Shown in pieces: positions 1-8,328 of a DNA stretch of 64,000 nucleotides. How positions within the stretch are numbered: the stretch's first letter is position 1; each line of letters begins with the position of its first letter. The notes below the pieces were generated by a model, which did not search any database, had not been told where the DNA came from, and saw only the letters and a program-made list of their open reading frames with translations. This stretch comes from Bacteroidetes bacterium UKL13-3. GTDB taxonomy: Bacteria; Bacteroidota; Bacteroidia; UKL13-3. The translations under genes were made by a program, and so were the position numbers. The DNA is taken from contig CP012155.1 in NCBI GenBank assembly GCA_001602415.1, forward strand, positions 1,302,001-1,366,000, read 5' to 3'.

Positions 1-1
1 C

Positions 2-1495
2 TTTCAGGGAGAAGTAGTTTTTGATAAGGATTACAAAATTGGCTTCCTTGAGCAAGAACCTCAATTGGATGAAACCAAAACAGTTTTGGAATGTGTAAAA
101 GAAGGCGTTCAACCCGTTGTTGATTTATTGGCAGAGTTTGATGTTATCAATGATAAACTTGCGGATCCTAATTTGGATAGCGATGAGATGATGAAAATTT
201 TGGATCGTCAGTCTGTGGTAATGGAGTTATTGGAGCAAAACGATGCATGGGAACTGGACACCAAATTAGAAAAAGCAATGGATGCATTGCGCTGCCCGGA
301 GCCTGATCAAATGGTAAACGTATTATCAGGAGGGGAGCGTAGACGTGTGGCTTTGTGCCGTTTGTTATTAAGTAATCCCGATATTTTATTGTTAGATGAG
401 CCAACCAATCACTTGGATGCCGAGAGTGTAGATTGGTTAGAGCAATTTTTGAAAAACTTCCCAGGTACTGTTATTGCTGTTACCCACGATAGATATTTCT
501 TGGATAATGTTGCCGGATGGATTTTAGAGTTGGATAGAGGCGAGGGAATTCCATGGAAAGGAAATTATAGCAGTTGGTTGGAGCAAAAATCTAATCGTTT
601 AGAAGCGGAGGAAAAACAAGAAAGCAAACGCACTAAAGCATTGAAACGTGAGTTGGAATGGGTTCGTCAAGGTCCTAAAGGCCGTCAGGCAAAAGGGAAA
701 GCGCGTTTGAATGCTTACGATAAAATGTTGAGTGAAGACCAAAAAGAAAAAGAACTACAAATAGAATTGTTTATTCCTGCCGGTCCACGCTTGGGTGACG
801 TGGTTATTGAAGCCGAAAACGTAAGCAAAGCATTTGGAAATAAATTATTATACGAGAACCTTAACTTCAAATTGCCTAAAGGAGGAATTGTAGGAATTAT
901 TGGTCCGAATGGTGCAGGTAAAACAACCTTATTCCGTTTGATGTTAGGGCTAGATAAACCAGATACGGGAACGTTTACTGTTGGTGAAACAGTAAAAACC
1001 GCTTACGTGGATCAAAGCCATAAAGACTTGTTGCCTGAGAAGTCAGTGTTTGAAGTAATTAGCGGAGGAACTGAAACAATGATTGTAGGCGATAAACAAG
1101 TAAATGCTCGTGCCTATATTTCAAAGTTCAACTTTAGTGGTAACGACCAAAGTAAAAAAGTGGGCGTATTATCAGGAGGAGAGCGTAATCGTGTACATTT
1201 AGCTATGACCTTGAAAGAAGGAGGTAATGTGTTGTTACTAGATGAGCCAACCAATGATATTGACGTGAATACCTTACGTTCATTAGAAGAAGCTATTGAA
1301 AACTTTGCAGGTTGTGTTGTTGTGATTTCCCATGATAGATGGTTTATTGATAGAATTGCAACACATATTTTAGCCTTTGAAGGAAACTCTCAAGTGTACT
1401 TCTTCGAAGGAAATTACAGCGATTACGAAGAAAACAAAAAAGCTCGTTTAGGTGATGTAGGTCCGCACCGTGTGCGTTTTAAGAATATTAGTTAA
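2..1495 (+). CDS. ettA: Energy-dependent translational throttle protein EttA (ABC-F), 5' truncated by window edge
   Basis: An ABC-F ATPase without membrane segments. Family members bind the ribosomal E site and gate entry into elongation according to the ATP/ADP state. The frame is open from base 2, so the true start lies outside the window; 497 residues are visible against about 555 in the family, and the first Walker A is missing. Visible in order: first signature LSGGE and Walker B LLLDEPTNHLD, a charged linker (about residues 175-245), then the second Walker A GPNGAGKTT, signature LSGGERNR and Walker B LLLDEPTNDID. The C-terminus GPHRVRFKNI resembles the EttA tail. EttA is preferred to other ABC-F members because of the linker and the close end-to-end resemblance. 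Confidence 0.92.
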   Translation, partial: FQGEVVFDKDYKIGFLEQEPQLDETKTVLECVKEGVQPVVDLLAEFDVINDKLADPNLDSDEMMKILDRQSVVMELLEQNDAWELDTKLEKAMDALRCPEPDQMVNVLSGGERRRVALCRLLLSNPDILLLDEPTNHLDAESVDWLEQFLKNFPGTVIAVTHDRYFLDNVAGWILELDRGEGIPWKGNYSSWLEQKSNRLEAEEKQESKRTKALKRELEWVRQGPKGRQAKGKARLNAYDKMLSEDQKEKELQIELFIPAGPRLGDVVIEAENVSKAFGNKLLYENLNFKLPKGGIVGIIGPNGAGKTTLFRLMLGLDKPDTGTFTVGETVKTAYVDQSHKDLLPEKSVFEVISGGTETMIVGDKQVNARAYISKFNFSGNDQSKKVGVLSGGERNRVHLAMTLKEGGNVLLLDEPTNDIDVNTLRSLEEAIENFAGCVVVISHDRWFIDRIATHILAFEGNSQVYFFEGNYSDYEENKKARLGDVGPHRVRFKNIS

Positions 1496-1549
1496 TAAGA
1501 GATTATTGGGTTAATAGGTTATTCAGTTATTTATGAAAGGACTTGATAC

Positions 1550-1598
1550 TTGAAGGTTGTAACTTCAAATACTTACATAAACAAGTCTTCGACTTGTT
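1550..1598. repeat. Two-hairpin dispersed repeat, copy 1
   Basis: Two consecutive inverted repeats: TTGAAG/CTTCAA, then an 8-bp stem AACAAGTC/GACTTGTT with a TTC loop. The same two hairpins in the same order, with a similar A/T linker, recur at 33458-33506. It lies between ettA and the epimerase gene and looks like a REP-type extragenic element. Confidence 0.6.
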
Positions 1599-1607
1599 CG
1601 AAAAATG

Positions 1608-1649
1608 ACTCAATAACCGGACAACTTAATAATCGAACAACTCAATAAC
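1608..1649 (+). repeat. 16-bp-period tandem array ending at the start codon
   Basis: ACTCAATAAC (1608), ACTTAATAAT (1624) and ACTCAATAAC (1640) are spaced exactly 16 bp apart, with spacers CGGACA and CGAACA. The last unit abuts the ATG at 1650. The array is very poor in G and unstructured. Confidence 0.75.
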
Positions 1650-2051
1650 ATGAATAAAGTCGAACATTTAGGAATAGCTGTAAAAGATGCAACTGCTTCG
1701 GTTAAACTCTTTAATAAGCTTTTCAACACTACTCCATATAAAACCGAGCCGGTTGAGTCGGAGCATGTGAACACAATTTTTTATCAGGTTGGCCCAAATA
1801 AGATCGAATTGTTGGAGGCAACTCACCCAGATAGCGCTATAGCTAAATTTATAGAAAAGAAAGGAGAGGGCATTCACCACATTGCATTTGATGTGGAGGA
1901 TATTCATGCCGAAATGGAACGATTGAAAAGCGAAGGATTTGTACTACTAAACGAACAACCTAAAAAAGGTGCGGATAATAAACTCATCTGTTTTGTGCAT
2001 CCCAAATCGAGCAATGGGGTGCTCATTGAACTTTGTCAAGAAATAAAATAA
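1650..2051 (+). CDS. mce: Methylmalonyl-CoA epimerase
   Basis: A vicinal oxygen chelate (glyoxalase fold) protein of 133 residues, the usual length. It interconverts (R)- and (S)-methylmalonyl-CoA between propionyl-CoA carboxylase and methylmalonyl-CoA mutase. Family features seen: the opening VEHLGIAVKD with metal-ligand His, the mid-protein IELLEATHPDS with Glu, the GIHHIAFDVEDI segment with the second His, and the ending IELCQ with Glu. No mutase or carboxylase gene is nearby, so it stands alone here. The ATG follows the tandem array directly; there is no Shine-Dalgarno sequence. Confidence 0.9.
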   Translation: MNKVEHLGIAVKDATASVKLFNKLFNTTPYKTEPVESEHVNTIFYQVGPNKIELLEATHPDSAIAKFIEKKGEGIHHIAFDVEDIHAEMERLKSEGFVLLNEQPKKGADNKLICFVHPKSSNGVLIELCQEIK

Positions 2052-2146
2052 CCGTGCGAATGTGACAACTCTAAGATGTTAGAATAAAAAAATATTTTAA
2101 CTCGTAACTCGCGATAAATAACCCGCAATTATCACTCAATCAACCC

Positions 2147-2154
2147 TATATTTG
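2147..2154 (+). promoter_or_regulatory. Bacteroidota -7 box (TATATTTG) upstream of the DEAD-box helicase
   Basis: Exact TAnnTTTG match 73 bp before the ATG at 2227. No convincing -33 TTTG is visible at the usual spacing, so the assignment rests on the -7 box alone. Confidence 0.4.
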
Positions 2155-2198
2155 CCGAACCTAAGAAATCCAAAATAATTATTTGGACGCAACCATAA

Positions 2199-2226
2199 AT
2201 CTCAAATCCAACATCTCAACTCTCAA
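2199..2226 (+). repeat. 7-bp-period tandem array ending at the helicase start codon
   Basis: Four degenerate heptamers (roughly ATCTCAA, ATCCAAC, ATCTCAA, CTCTCAA) run directly into the ATG at 2227. TCTCAA occurs at 2200, 2214 and 2221, so the spacing is in multiples of 7. Confidence 0.65.
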
Positions 2227-3564
2227 ATGACATTCGATCAGCTTAACTTAAACAACCCATTGCTAAAGGCCTTAGCTGATTTGGAATACATACATCCTAC
2301 ACCTGTTCAGGTTCAATCACTACCAGCAATTATGTCGGGTAGAGATGTAGTAGGGATTGCACAAACCGGAACGGGAAAAACGATGGCGTATTTATTGCCC
2401 ATTTTGCGACAACTGAATTTTACCGATAGCAAACACCCTCGCGTTATAGTATTGGTGCCAACCCGCGAATTGGTGTTACAAGTTGCGGATGAACTTGAAA
2501 AACTCACAACCTACATGACTGTGAGAGTTGGACGTATTTATGGTGGCGGGAATATCAATACCCAAAAGCAAATGGTGTTTCAAGGGTTAGATATTTTAGT
2601 AGCCACCCCTGGCCGTTTGGTTGATTTAGCTGTGAATGGTTCTGTTAAACTCAAAAATGTACAAAAACTTGTTATTGATGAGGTGGATGAAATGTTGGAA
2701 CAGGAATTTAGAAAACAGCTCACCACCATTTTAGATTACCTGCCTGCCAAGCGTCAAAATATATTATTCTCTGCAACGCTAACCGAAGAAGTTTCGAAAT
2801 TGATACAAGGATTTTTTAACGACCCTGTAAAAATTGAAGTTGCAGCGCACGGAACACCGCTCGGAAAAATTGTTCAGTTGGCTTACGAGATGCCTAATTT
2901 TGGAACGAAAGTAAACTTGCTCAAGCATTTATTAGATACCGATGAAACCATGAGTAAAGTGTTGGTTTTTGTAGGAAAAATAAAAATAGCAGATAAACTT
3001 TTTGAACAGGTTCATACCTTCTATCCTAAACAAGTTGGAATACTGCACTCGCGTAAATCCCAGAATCAACGTATTGATGGACTGAAGCAATTTGAAACGA
3101 ATAAATACCGAATATTAATAGCTACCGATGTTGCAGCGCGTGGTTTGGATATTTCGGATGTAACACATGTTGTTAACTTTGATACGCCAACATCTCCAAA
3201 CGATTATTTACACCGTATCGGGCGCACCGGACGTGTGGGTAAAGATGGTATAGCCATCACGTTTATGAATGAGGAGGAAGAAGAATATTTAAAGGCAGCC
3301 GAAGAAGTGATGCATAAGCAAGTGGCCATTTTACCTTGGCCAGAACCGGTTGAATATTCAAATGTATTTAGTGAAGCTGAACGTCCAATTTCTAAGGGTA
3401 AAAATTACTTAAAAGGTTTAAAACGCTACGAAGGTGGTCCTTCATTTCACGATAAAAAGGATAAAAACAAAAAGGTAAACCTTGGAGGTTCCTACAAAAA
3501 AACGGGCGGTAAAAAACAATCTGTTAACCGCAACGTTCTTCGCAACAGGTCGAAACGCAAATAA
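2227..3564 (+). CDS. DEAD-box ATP-dependent RNA helicase with DEVD motif II
   Basis: Superfamily 2 RNA helicase of 445 residues. Visible in order: Q motif (TPVQVQSLPAI, about residues 27-37), Walker A AQTGTGKT, PTREL, motif II as DEVD rather than DEAD, SAT, then helicase C with ARGLD and HRIGRTGR. The last 60 or so residues are a Lys/Arg/Gly-rich tail of the kind that binds RNA non-specifically in DeaD/RhlE-type helicases. Likely roles are ribosome assembly or cold adaptation; the individual subfamily cannot be fixed from sequence alone. Monocistronic, with its own candidate promoter and a repeat-rich leader. Confidence 0.88.
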   Translation: MTFDQLNLNNPLLKALADLEYIHPTPVQVQSLPAIMSGRDVVGIAQTGTGKTMAYLLPILRQLNFTDSKHPRVIVLVPTRELVLQVADELEKLTTYMTVRVGRIYGGGNINTQKQMVFQGLDILVATPGRLVDLAVNGSVKLKNVQKLVIDEVDEMLEQEFRKQLTTILDYLPAKRQNILFSATLTEEVSKLIQGFFNDPVKIEVAAHGTPLGKIVQLAYEMPNFGTKVNLLKHLLDTDETMSKVLVFVGKIKIADKLFEQVHTFYPKQVGILHSRKSQNQRIDGLKQFETNKYRILIATDVAARGLDISDVTHVVNFDTPTSPNDYLHRIGRTGRVGKDGIAITFMNEEEEEYLKAAEEVMHKQVAILPWPEPVEYSNVFSEAERPISKGKNYLKGLKRYEGGPSFHDKKDKNKKVNLGGSYKKTGGKKQSVNRNVLRNRSKRK

Positions 3565-3614
3565 TCTAATCTTTGGTTTATTTACATTGACTATAATACT
3601 TTGTTTGCAGTTAC

Positions 3615-4433
3615 ATGAAACGCATCGTAACAGGAATTTATATTTATCCCATTAAATCGCTGGGCGGAATTTCGCTGCAATCATCCTCCTTTTGCTCAAC
3701 CGGATTGCAATATGATAGGCGTTGGATGCTGGTTGATAAAACTGGTTGCTTTATTACCCAACGTGAAATGAAACAATTGTGTTTGTTTGCTGTGAGCATG
3801 AACACTACTCATTTCACCGTTTCGTATTTGCATCAACAAATCAATATTCCACTAGCACTTACAAAAGGAGAAAGGGTGATGGTAAAAGTTTGGGAAAGTG
3901 AAGTAGAAGCGATTACTGCTAATGCCGAAATTAATAATTGGTTTAGTATGAATTTGCAACGACCTGTAAAGCTTGTTTATATGCCTGATACAACTTATCG
4001 AAGTATCAACCCTGCCCATGTAATCAATAATGAACAAGTTGGTTTTGCTGATGGTTATCCAGTGTTGATGATTGGAGAAGCGTCTCTACACTTATTACAA
4101 TCAAAGGTGAGTGAAGTTATTCCAATGGATAGGTTTCGTCCCAATATTGTGTTTAATAGTGTTCAACCTCACGAAGAAGATTTGTGGCAATATTTTACCA
4201 TCAATACTCTAACATTACGTGGAATTAAACCTTGTAAACGGTGTGTGGTAACCACCATTAACCAGCAAAATAGTGCTATGGGAGCAGAACCACTCAAAAC
4301 ATTGTCAACTTATCGTAAAGTGGATAATCATATTTTATTCGGGCAAAATGTGGCAGTTCCGGCTGTAGGTAATTTTGATGTTGGAGATGAAATTACTGTG
4401 GTTAACTATCTGCCATTGTCCTTGCCAACATGA
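3615..4433 (+). CDS. MOSC domain protein with N-terminal beta-barrel (YcbX/mARC type)
   Basis: 272 residues, comprising a MOSC_N barrel (YIYPIKSLGGISL, with RRWMLVD) followed by the MOSC domain. The conserved cysteine of the YcbX/mARC branch is visible in PCKRCVVTTI, where Cys binds the molybdenum cofactor. Family members reduce N-hydroxylated compounds. The ferredoxin domain found at the C-terminus of E. coli YcbX is absent, so an external electron donor would be needed. Its last 28 bp overlap the end of the convergent methyltransferase gene. Confidence 0.85.
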   Translation: MKRIVTGIYIYPIKSLGGISLQSSSFCSTGLQYDRRWMLVDKTGCFITQREMKQLCLFAVSMNTTHFTVSYLHQQINIPLALTKGERVMVKVWESEVEAITANAEINNWFSMNLQRPVKLVYMPDTTYRSINPAHVINNEQVGFADGYPVLMIGEASLHLLQSKVSEVIPMDRFRPNIVFNSVQPHEEDLWQYFTINTLTLRGIKPCKRCVVTTINQQNSAMGAEPLKTLSTYRKVDNHILFGQNVAVPAVGNFDVGDEITVVNYLPLSLPT

Positions 4434-5647
4434 AAGACACGTTTTTCACCTTGTTCATCGGTAGTGAAAAATAAATATTGTTCACCTCCGTCTTTAAGGC
4501 CTGTTAGCTTTTTAATTTCTGTTACCTCCATCGGAAAGTTACGCTTGGCAATATTGGCTTTGGTAATGTTATTATTTGCTAAATATGTTTTCAAACGCCC
4601 CTTGCTAAACACAAACGATTCGTATAACTGAAAAGCTCTCCCAAAAAAATCAGGAACTTGCACATTGCTTACTCCAAATATCGAGTGTTTTCCAACCTGC
4701 GAAATAGAGTATTTTTTTAAATATGCCGGAGCTAAGTTTGATTTGATTAATGATAACGCAGGTTCGTAAAACCACAAACCATCGTTGGCGTAAGTAGGTT
4801 CCGTTTGCATGGCTGAATAAGGTAGCTGGAAATGGGTATTTTCTGTCTCTGTAACGTCAACAGCATGCATGATGATTTTCGCTGCATGTGATGATTCGTT
4901 TTGTGAGTTTAGCTTTTCTTTACTGATATGTATGAGAATTTCTTTTACTTCATTTTTAGAGGATACTACCCAAATTGCAGCAACATGTTTGAGTTCGTTA
5001 ATCAATGCGTGAACATCCAACATAGGAGAGACCTTGAGCAGAATGTTGGAAGTGAATTCAAATAATTTATCCTTTATGCTAAAAATATTCGGTTCAGTAT
5101 CTGCTAACGCATACGTTCTTTTTTCAGCATTTCTGCGATCAGCATCCATATACATCCAATCAAAGATGTTCACATTGTTATCCACAAAGTGATAAGCGTC
5201 AGCATCCAAGCGTTCAATGTTTGTTGATCCAATTTTGAGGAAGTTATTTCTCACAATCTTGTTTAGTTCAGCGTCAATATCTAAAGAAACAACCTTTTTA
5301 AAGGATTTAGAAAAGGCCCAATCATCCACACCCAAACCTCCTGATAAGTCTAGCATATTAGTACCCGAAACCAATGATGCTTTGAAAAGGGCTAGTTTTT
5401 CGGAACTGGATTGTTCATAAGATTGAGGAGTAAAAATACTGTAAACACCTGTAAAAGAAGGTATTTTGTGTTTTGCTTTTGGGTAAATACTTAACTGATC
5501 AGCCAAATAAGCTACATCAAATGGAAACTTTCCGGCATGTTTTAGCGTAAATTGTACACTATCATACTCACCTATAGTATTTACGAATGGTGAAATATCG
5601 AAATTAATAAACGTGTCTGGAATATTTTTATACCTTTGTATCAACAA
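4406..5647 (-). CDS. Class I SAM-dependent methyltransferase with THUMP-like C-terminal region
   Basis: 413 residues. The Rossmann methyltransferase core carries motif I as LDLSGGLGVDDWAF (about residues 98-111), an acidic post-I residue in SLDID, and a YMDADRR segment. The C-terminal third resembles the THUMP-like domain found with these Bacteroidota proteins, which suggests an RNA substrate, though none can be named. The start is a TTG at 5647 (a second TTG is adjacent); no ATG is available before the methyltransferase core, so the N-terminus is uncertain. It converges on the MOSC gene with a 28-bp coding overlap. Confidence 0.75.
   Translation of the reverse strand: MLIQRYKNIPDTFINFDISPFVNTIGEYDSVQFTLKHAGKFPFDVAYLADQLSIYPKAKHKIPSFTGVYSIFTPQSYEQSSSEKLALFKASLVSGTNMLDLSGGLGVDDWAFSKSFKKVVSLDIDAELNKIVRNNFLKIGSTNIERLDADAYHFVDNNVNIFDWMYMDADRRNAEKRTYALADTEPNIFSIKDKLFEFTSNILLKVSPMLDVHALINELKHVAAIWVVSSKNEVKEILIHISKEKLNSQNESSHAAKIIMHAVDVTETENTHFQLPYSAMQTEPTYANDGLWFYEPALSLIKSNLAPAYLKKYSISQVGKHSIFGVSNVQVPDFFGRAFQLYESFVFSKGRLKTYLANNNITKANIAKRNFPMEVTEIKKLTGLKDGGEQYLFFTTDEQGEKRVFHVGKDNGR
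5631..5638 (+). promoter_or_regulatory. -7 box (TACCTTTG) for the small lipoprotein gene
   Basis: Exact TAnnTTTG match 25 bp before the ATG at 5663, lying inside the first codons of the divergent methyltransferase gene. The -33 element is not clear. Confidence 0.35.
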
Positions 5648-5662
5648 TTATTGCAATTAAAT

Positions 5663-5785
5663 ATGAAAAAGTCTGCTTTGTTAACATTGTGTGCAGCAAC
5701 AATTTTACTTTTGGGTTCTTGTAAAGGGAGCTGTCCTAAGTTTTCCATTAATATTGGAAAGATAGTTAGCACCATTACTCGCTAA
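5663..5785 (+). CDS. Very small lipoprotein (40 residues)
   Basis: ATG-initiated frame of 40 codons. It starts MKKSALL, has a hydrophobic stretch, then a lipobox LLLGSC, so Cys20 would be lipidated. The mature part is only about 20 residues and has one further Cys (KGSCPKF). Candidate -7 box 25 bp upstream. The stop overlaps the end of the convergent osmC-like gene by 4 bp. Function unknown. It is short enough to be missed by standard gene callers, but signal peptide, lipobox and promoter agree. Confidence 0.6.
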   Translation: MKKSALLTLCAATILLLGSCKGSCPKFSINIGKIVSTITR

Positions 5786-6195
5786 TTACCTTTAAATACC
5801 AATTTTACACGTTGCTCTAAATCAGGGTGCAAGCTTTTTGCCACCGGACATGTATGTGCAATGTCTCTCATCTTTTCTTTTTGGGATATTGATAAACCTG
5901 CTGCCGAAACGGTTATATCAATCTCAATTGCCGAAATCCTACGAGGGTTGGATGCCATGATTTTTCGAACGGATAATTCTGTTCCTTCCAAAGGTAGGTT
6001 CTCTTCTTTCATTAAAATTCCAATGGTTGTAATAATGCAACTGGCCAATGCAACTGCAACCAGGTCTGTTGGCGAAAAACTTTGTGCTTTTCCATGGTTA
6101 TCCAAAGGTGCATCTGTAAAAAAGGTGGTTCCTGAATATTTATGTGTGGCAAGTGTTCGGAGTTCTCCATGGTAAATAAGTTCTGCTGTATTCAT
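5782..6195 (-). CDS. OsmC family peroxiredoxin-like protein
   Basis: 137 residues with both catalytic cysteines of the OsmC/Ohr superfamily: LASCIITT (about residue 53) and HTCPVAKSL (about residue 114). Family members reduce organic hydroperoxides. It lacks the features that would separate OsmC, Ohr and YhfA subfamilies with confidence, but the length and the CPVAKSLHP motif fit the YhfA-like/OsmC branch. No redox partner gene is next to it. Confidence 0.88.
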   Translation of the reverse strand: MNTAELIYHGELRTLATHKYSGTTFFTDAPLDNHGKAQSFSPTDLVAVALASCIITTIGILMKEENLPLEGTELSVRKIMASNPRRISAIEIDITVSAAGLSISQKEKMRDIAHTCPVAKSLHPDLEQRVKLVFKGN

Positions 6196-6266
6196 GTGCG
6201 CGCGTTTGCTAATTGTAAAAGTCGTTTAATCCCAAAAATAAACATTCCTTATTGCGTTATTTCTGT

Positions 6267-6274
6267 TATTTTTG
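6267..6274 (+). promoter_or_regulatory. -7 box (TATTTTTG) ahead of the outer membrane protein-lipA run
   Basis: Exact TAnnTTTG match 32 bp before the ATG at 6307. The only TTG upstream is just 12 bp away, shorter than the usual -33/-7 spacing. Confidence 0.35.
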
Positions 6275-6306
6275 AAAGTCAAATGTAACCAAAAGCTAAC
6301 AATCGA

Positions 6307-7056
6307 ATGGTAAAAGCCGCGATATTTTTATACGTTTTTTTTAGTTTGATAACCGTTCAGGTTTTCGGCCAAAATGAAGCGATAACCGAAGCTCAGCTTT
6401 TTTACAGGAAACGTGTTCAACTTGGCGCGAACTTAAACTCAAGTGGACTAGGAGGCATTAATTTTAAATATGGTTGGCAAAAAACGGGCACAAAAAAAAA
6501 TATGCTCGATGTTGAGCTTGCGCGTATTCGTCATCCCAAAGAAACGCGTATTTACGGTAGTTCCGAAACACCTAATCAGTATACATTTGGTAGGTTAAAT
6601 ATGTTGTTTGCTTTGCGAACAGGTTACGGACAAACAATTTTCTTAACAGAGCGGCCATACAAAAATGCTATTCAAGTTAACTTCAATTATGCATTGGGTA
6701 TTCATACTGCCATCCTAAAACCTATTTACCTAGATGTGTATCGTCCAAATCTCGATGGGTTTGGCGGTTATGTTGTTTCTGAAAGATATGATCCTGATAA
6801 GCATGATAATAAGAGCAGAATTTTTGGCAGCTCTTCATTCTTTCAAGGTATAGGAAATACATCATTACAATTCGGTGCTTATGGAAAAGCGAGCATTTCT
6901 ATCGAGTGGGGAGATTATGCAGATGAGTTTCACGCATTAGAGGCGGGAGTTGTATTGGATGTGTTTCCTGATAGATTACCATTAATGGCCTATCAGCCCA
7001 AAACTTTATATTTACTAAATTTATTTATAGGATACCAATTCGGTTGGAATAAGTGA
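6307..7056 (+). CDS. Predicted outer membrane beta-barrel protein of unknown function
   Basis: 249 residues with a clear Sec signal peptide (hydrophobic about residues 3-20, cleavage near VFGQ). The mature part has alternating aromatic/hydrophobic strands such as INFKYGWQ and LFIGYQFGW at the C-terminus, ending in aromatic residues as outer membrane proteins do. I do not recognise a specific family. Its stop is 1 bp before the lipA start, so the two are almost certainly co-transcribed; the functional link is unknown. Confidence 0.65.
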   Translation: MVKAAIFLYVFFSLITVQVFGQNEAITEAQLFYRKRVQLGANLNSSGLGGINFKYGWQKTGTKKNMLDVELARIRHPKETRIYGSSETPNQYTFGRLNMLFALRTGYGQTIFLTERPYKNAIQVNFNYALGIHTAILKPIYLDVYRPNLDGFGGYVVSERYDPDKHDNKSRIFGSSSFFQGIGNTSLQFGAYGKASISIEWGDYADEFHALEAGVVLDVFPDRLPLMAYQPKTLYLLNLFIGYQFGWNK

Positions 7057-7057
7057 T

Positions 7058-7924
7058 ATGATTGAACTACCTACATTAACAGAACAACGCGTAAAAAAGC
7101 CATCGTGGCTTAAAGTAAAATTACCAACAGGCGAGAACTACCGCAAGGTGCGCAAGTTGGTTGATGAATATAAATTGCACACCATTTGCGAAAGCGGAAA
7201 CTGCCCAAATATGGGTGAATGTTGGGGTGAAGGTACCGCAACATTTATGATTTTGGGAAATACTTGCACCCGCAGTTGTTCTTTTTGTGCCGTAGCAACG
7301 GGCAGAAATAAGGATTATGATAGAGATGAACCGCAGCGTGTAGCTGAAGCCATTCGATTAATGGGTGTGAAACATGCAGTGTTAACCTCTGTAAACCGCG
7401 ATGAATTAACTGATAAAGGTGCTACAGTTTGGGCAGATACCATTCGCTTGGTGAAGGAACTAAATCCTGATACAACCATGGAAACGTTGATTCCTGATTT
7501 TATGAGTAAATGGGATTTGTTGTATCAGGTAATTGATGAAAAACCAGAAGTTGTTTCGCATAATATGGAAACGGTAAAACGTTTGTATCGTAAGGTGCGC
7601 CCACAAGCCAAATACGAACGCAGTTTAGAACAAACGCTTAAAACTAAAGAACGCGGACGTAGAACCAAATCAGGTATTATGCTGGGTTTAGGTGAAACGG
7701 AAAATGAGGTGTTTGAAATAATGGATGATTTAGTGGCACATGGTTGTGATGTTTTAACACTTGGACAATATTTGCAACCGACTAAAATGCACTTGGCTGT
7801 TGAGGAATTTGTTACACCTGAGCAGTTTGACTACTATAAAGTTGTGGGAATGGAAAAAGGTTTTAAATACGTTGAGTCTGGTGCGTTGGTTCGTTCATCA
7901 TACCATGCCGAACGTCATATCTAA
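7058..7924 (+). CDS. lipA: Lipoyl synthase
   Basis: 288 residues, the normal length. A radical-SAM enzyme that inserts two sulfurs into protein-bound octanoyl groups of pyruvate and 2-oxoglutarate dehydrogenases. Both iron-sulfur clusters are visible: the auxiliary cluster cysteines in [12 protein letters not shown] and the radical-SAM motif CTRSCSFC. The C-terminal family motif is visible as VRSSYHAE, whose serine ligates the auxiliary cluster. It sits in a tight run with the upstream outer membrane protein (1-bp gap) and the downstream SdpI family gene (6-bp gap). lipB is not in the window. Confidence 0.97.
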   Translation: MIELPTLTEQRVKKPSWLKVKLPTGENYRKVRKLVDEYKLHTICESGNCPNMGECWGEGTATFMILGNTCTRSCSFCAVATGRNKDYDRDEPQRVAEAIRLMGVKHAVLTSVNRDELTDKGATVWADTIRLVKELNPDTTMETLIPDFMSKWDLLYQVIDEKPEVVSHNMETVKRLYRKVRPQAKYERSLEQTLKTKERGRRTKSGIMLGLGETENEVFEIMDDLVAHGCDVLTLGQYLQPTKMHLAVEEFVTPEQFDYYKVVGMEKGFKYVESGALVRSSYHAERHI

Positions 7925-7930
7925 AAAGTT

Positions 7931-8263
7931 ATGATTACCTCCATTTTACTGTTAATTATTGGCGTTCTATTTAAAGTAATTCCACCTAAAGAAATAAACT
8001 CGTTTTACGGATATCGAACGTCTGCGAGTATGAAAAATAATAAAACGTGGAAGTTTGCCAATAACTATTCGGCTATGTGGCTGGTAAGATTATCCCTACT
8101 ATTGAGCATTATATCAATCGCTATTTTTGCATACAATGACTCATTTAAAACAACTGAATCAATAGCTCTTCCGTTTATTATCGTTGCACTTGTTGTTGTT
8201 ATTGTGAGAACAGAGCGTGCTTTGGTAAAATATGCCGATAAAATTGAACGTGGGGAGGAATAA
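7931..8263 (+). CDS. SdpI/YhfL family membrane protein
   Basis: 110 residues with three hydrophobic segments (about residues 1-16, 48-66, 76-93). The segment NSFYGYRTSASMKNNKTWKFAN matches the SdpI family hallmark GYRT...WxxAN between TM1 and TM2. Bacillus SdpI is an immunity protein, but in other bacteria this short domain has no assigned role. It follows lipA by 6 bp and precedes uvrB by 65 bp. Confidence 0.75.
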   Translation: MITSILLLIIGVLFKVIPPKEINSFYGYRTSASMKNNKTWKFANNYSAMWLVRLSLLLSIISIAIFAYNDSFKTTESIALPFIIVALVVVIVRTERALVKYADKIERGEE

Positions 8264-8328
8264 TGAGTTGTTTAGGTACTCGCCTACTAATTGAATAACC
8301 TTTAACTATTTTCTTCTCTAACCATCAT

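Noticed and set aside
3852-4037. Minus-strand open frame inside the MOSC gene
   Set aside because: Shadow of a gene with clear family motifs on the other strand; no start context or homology seen.
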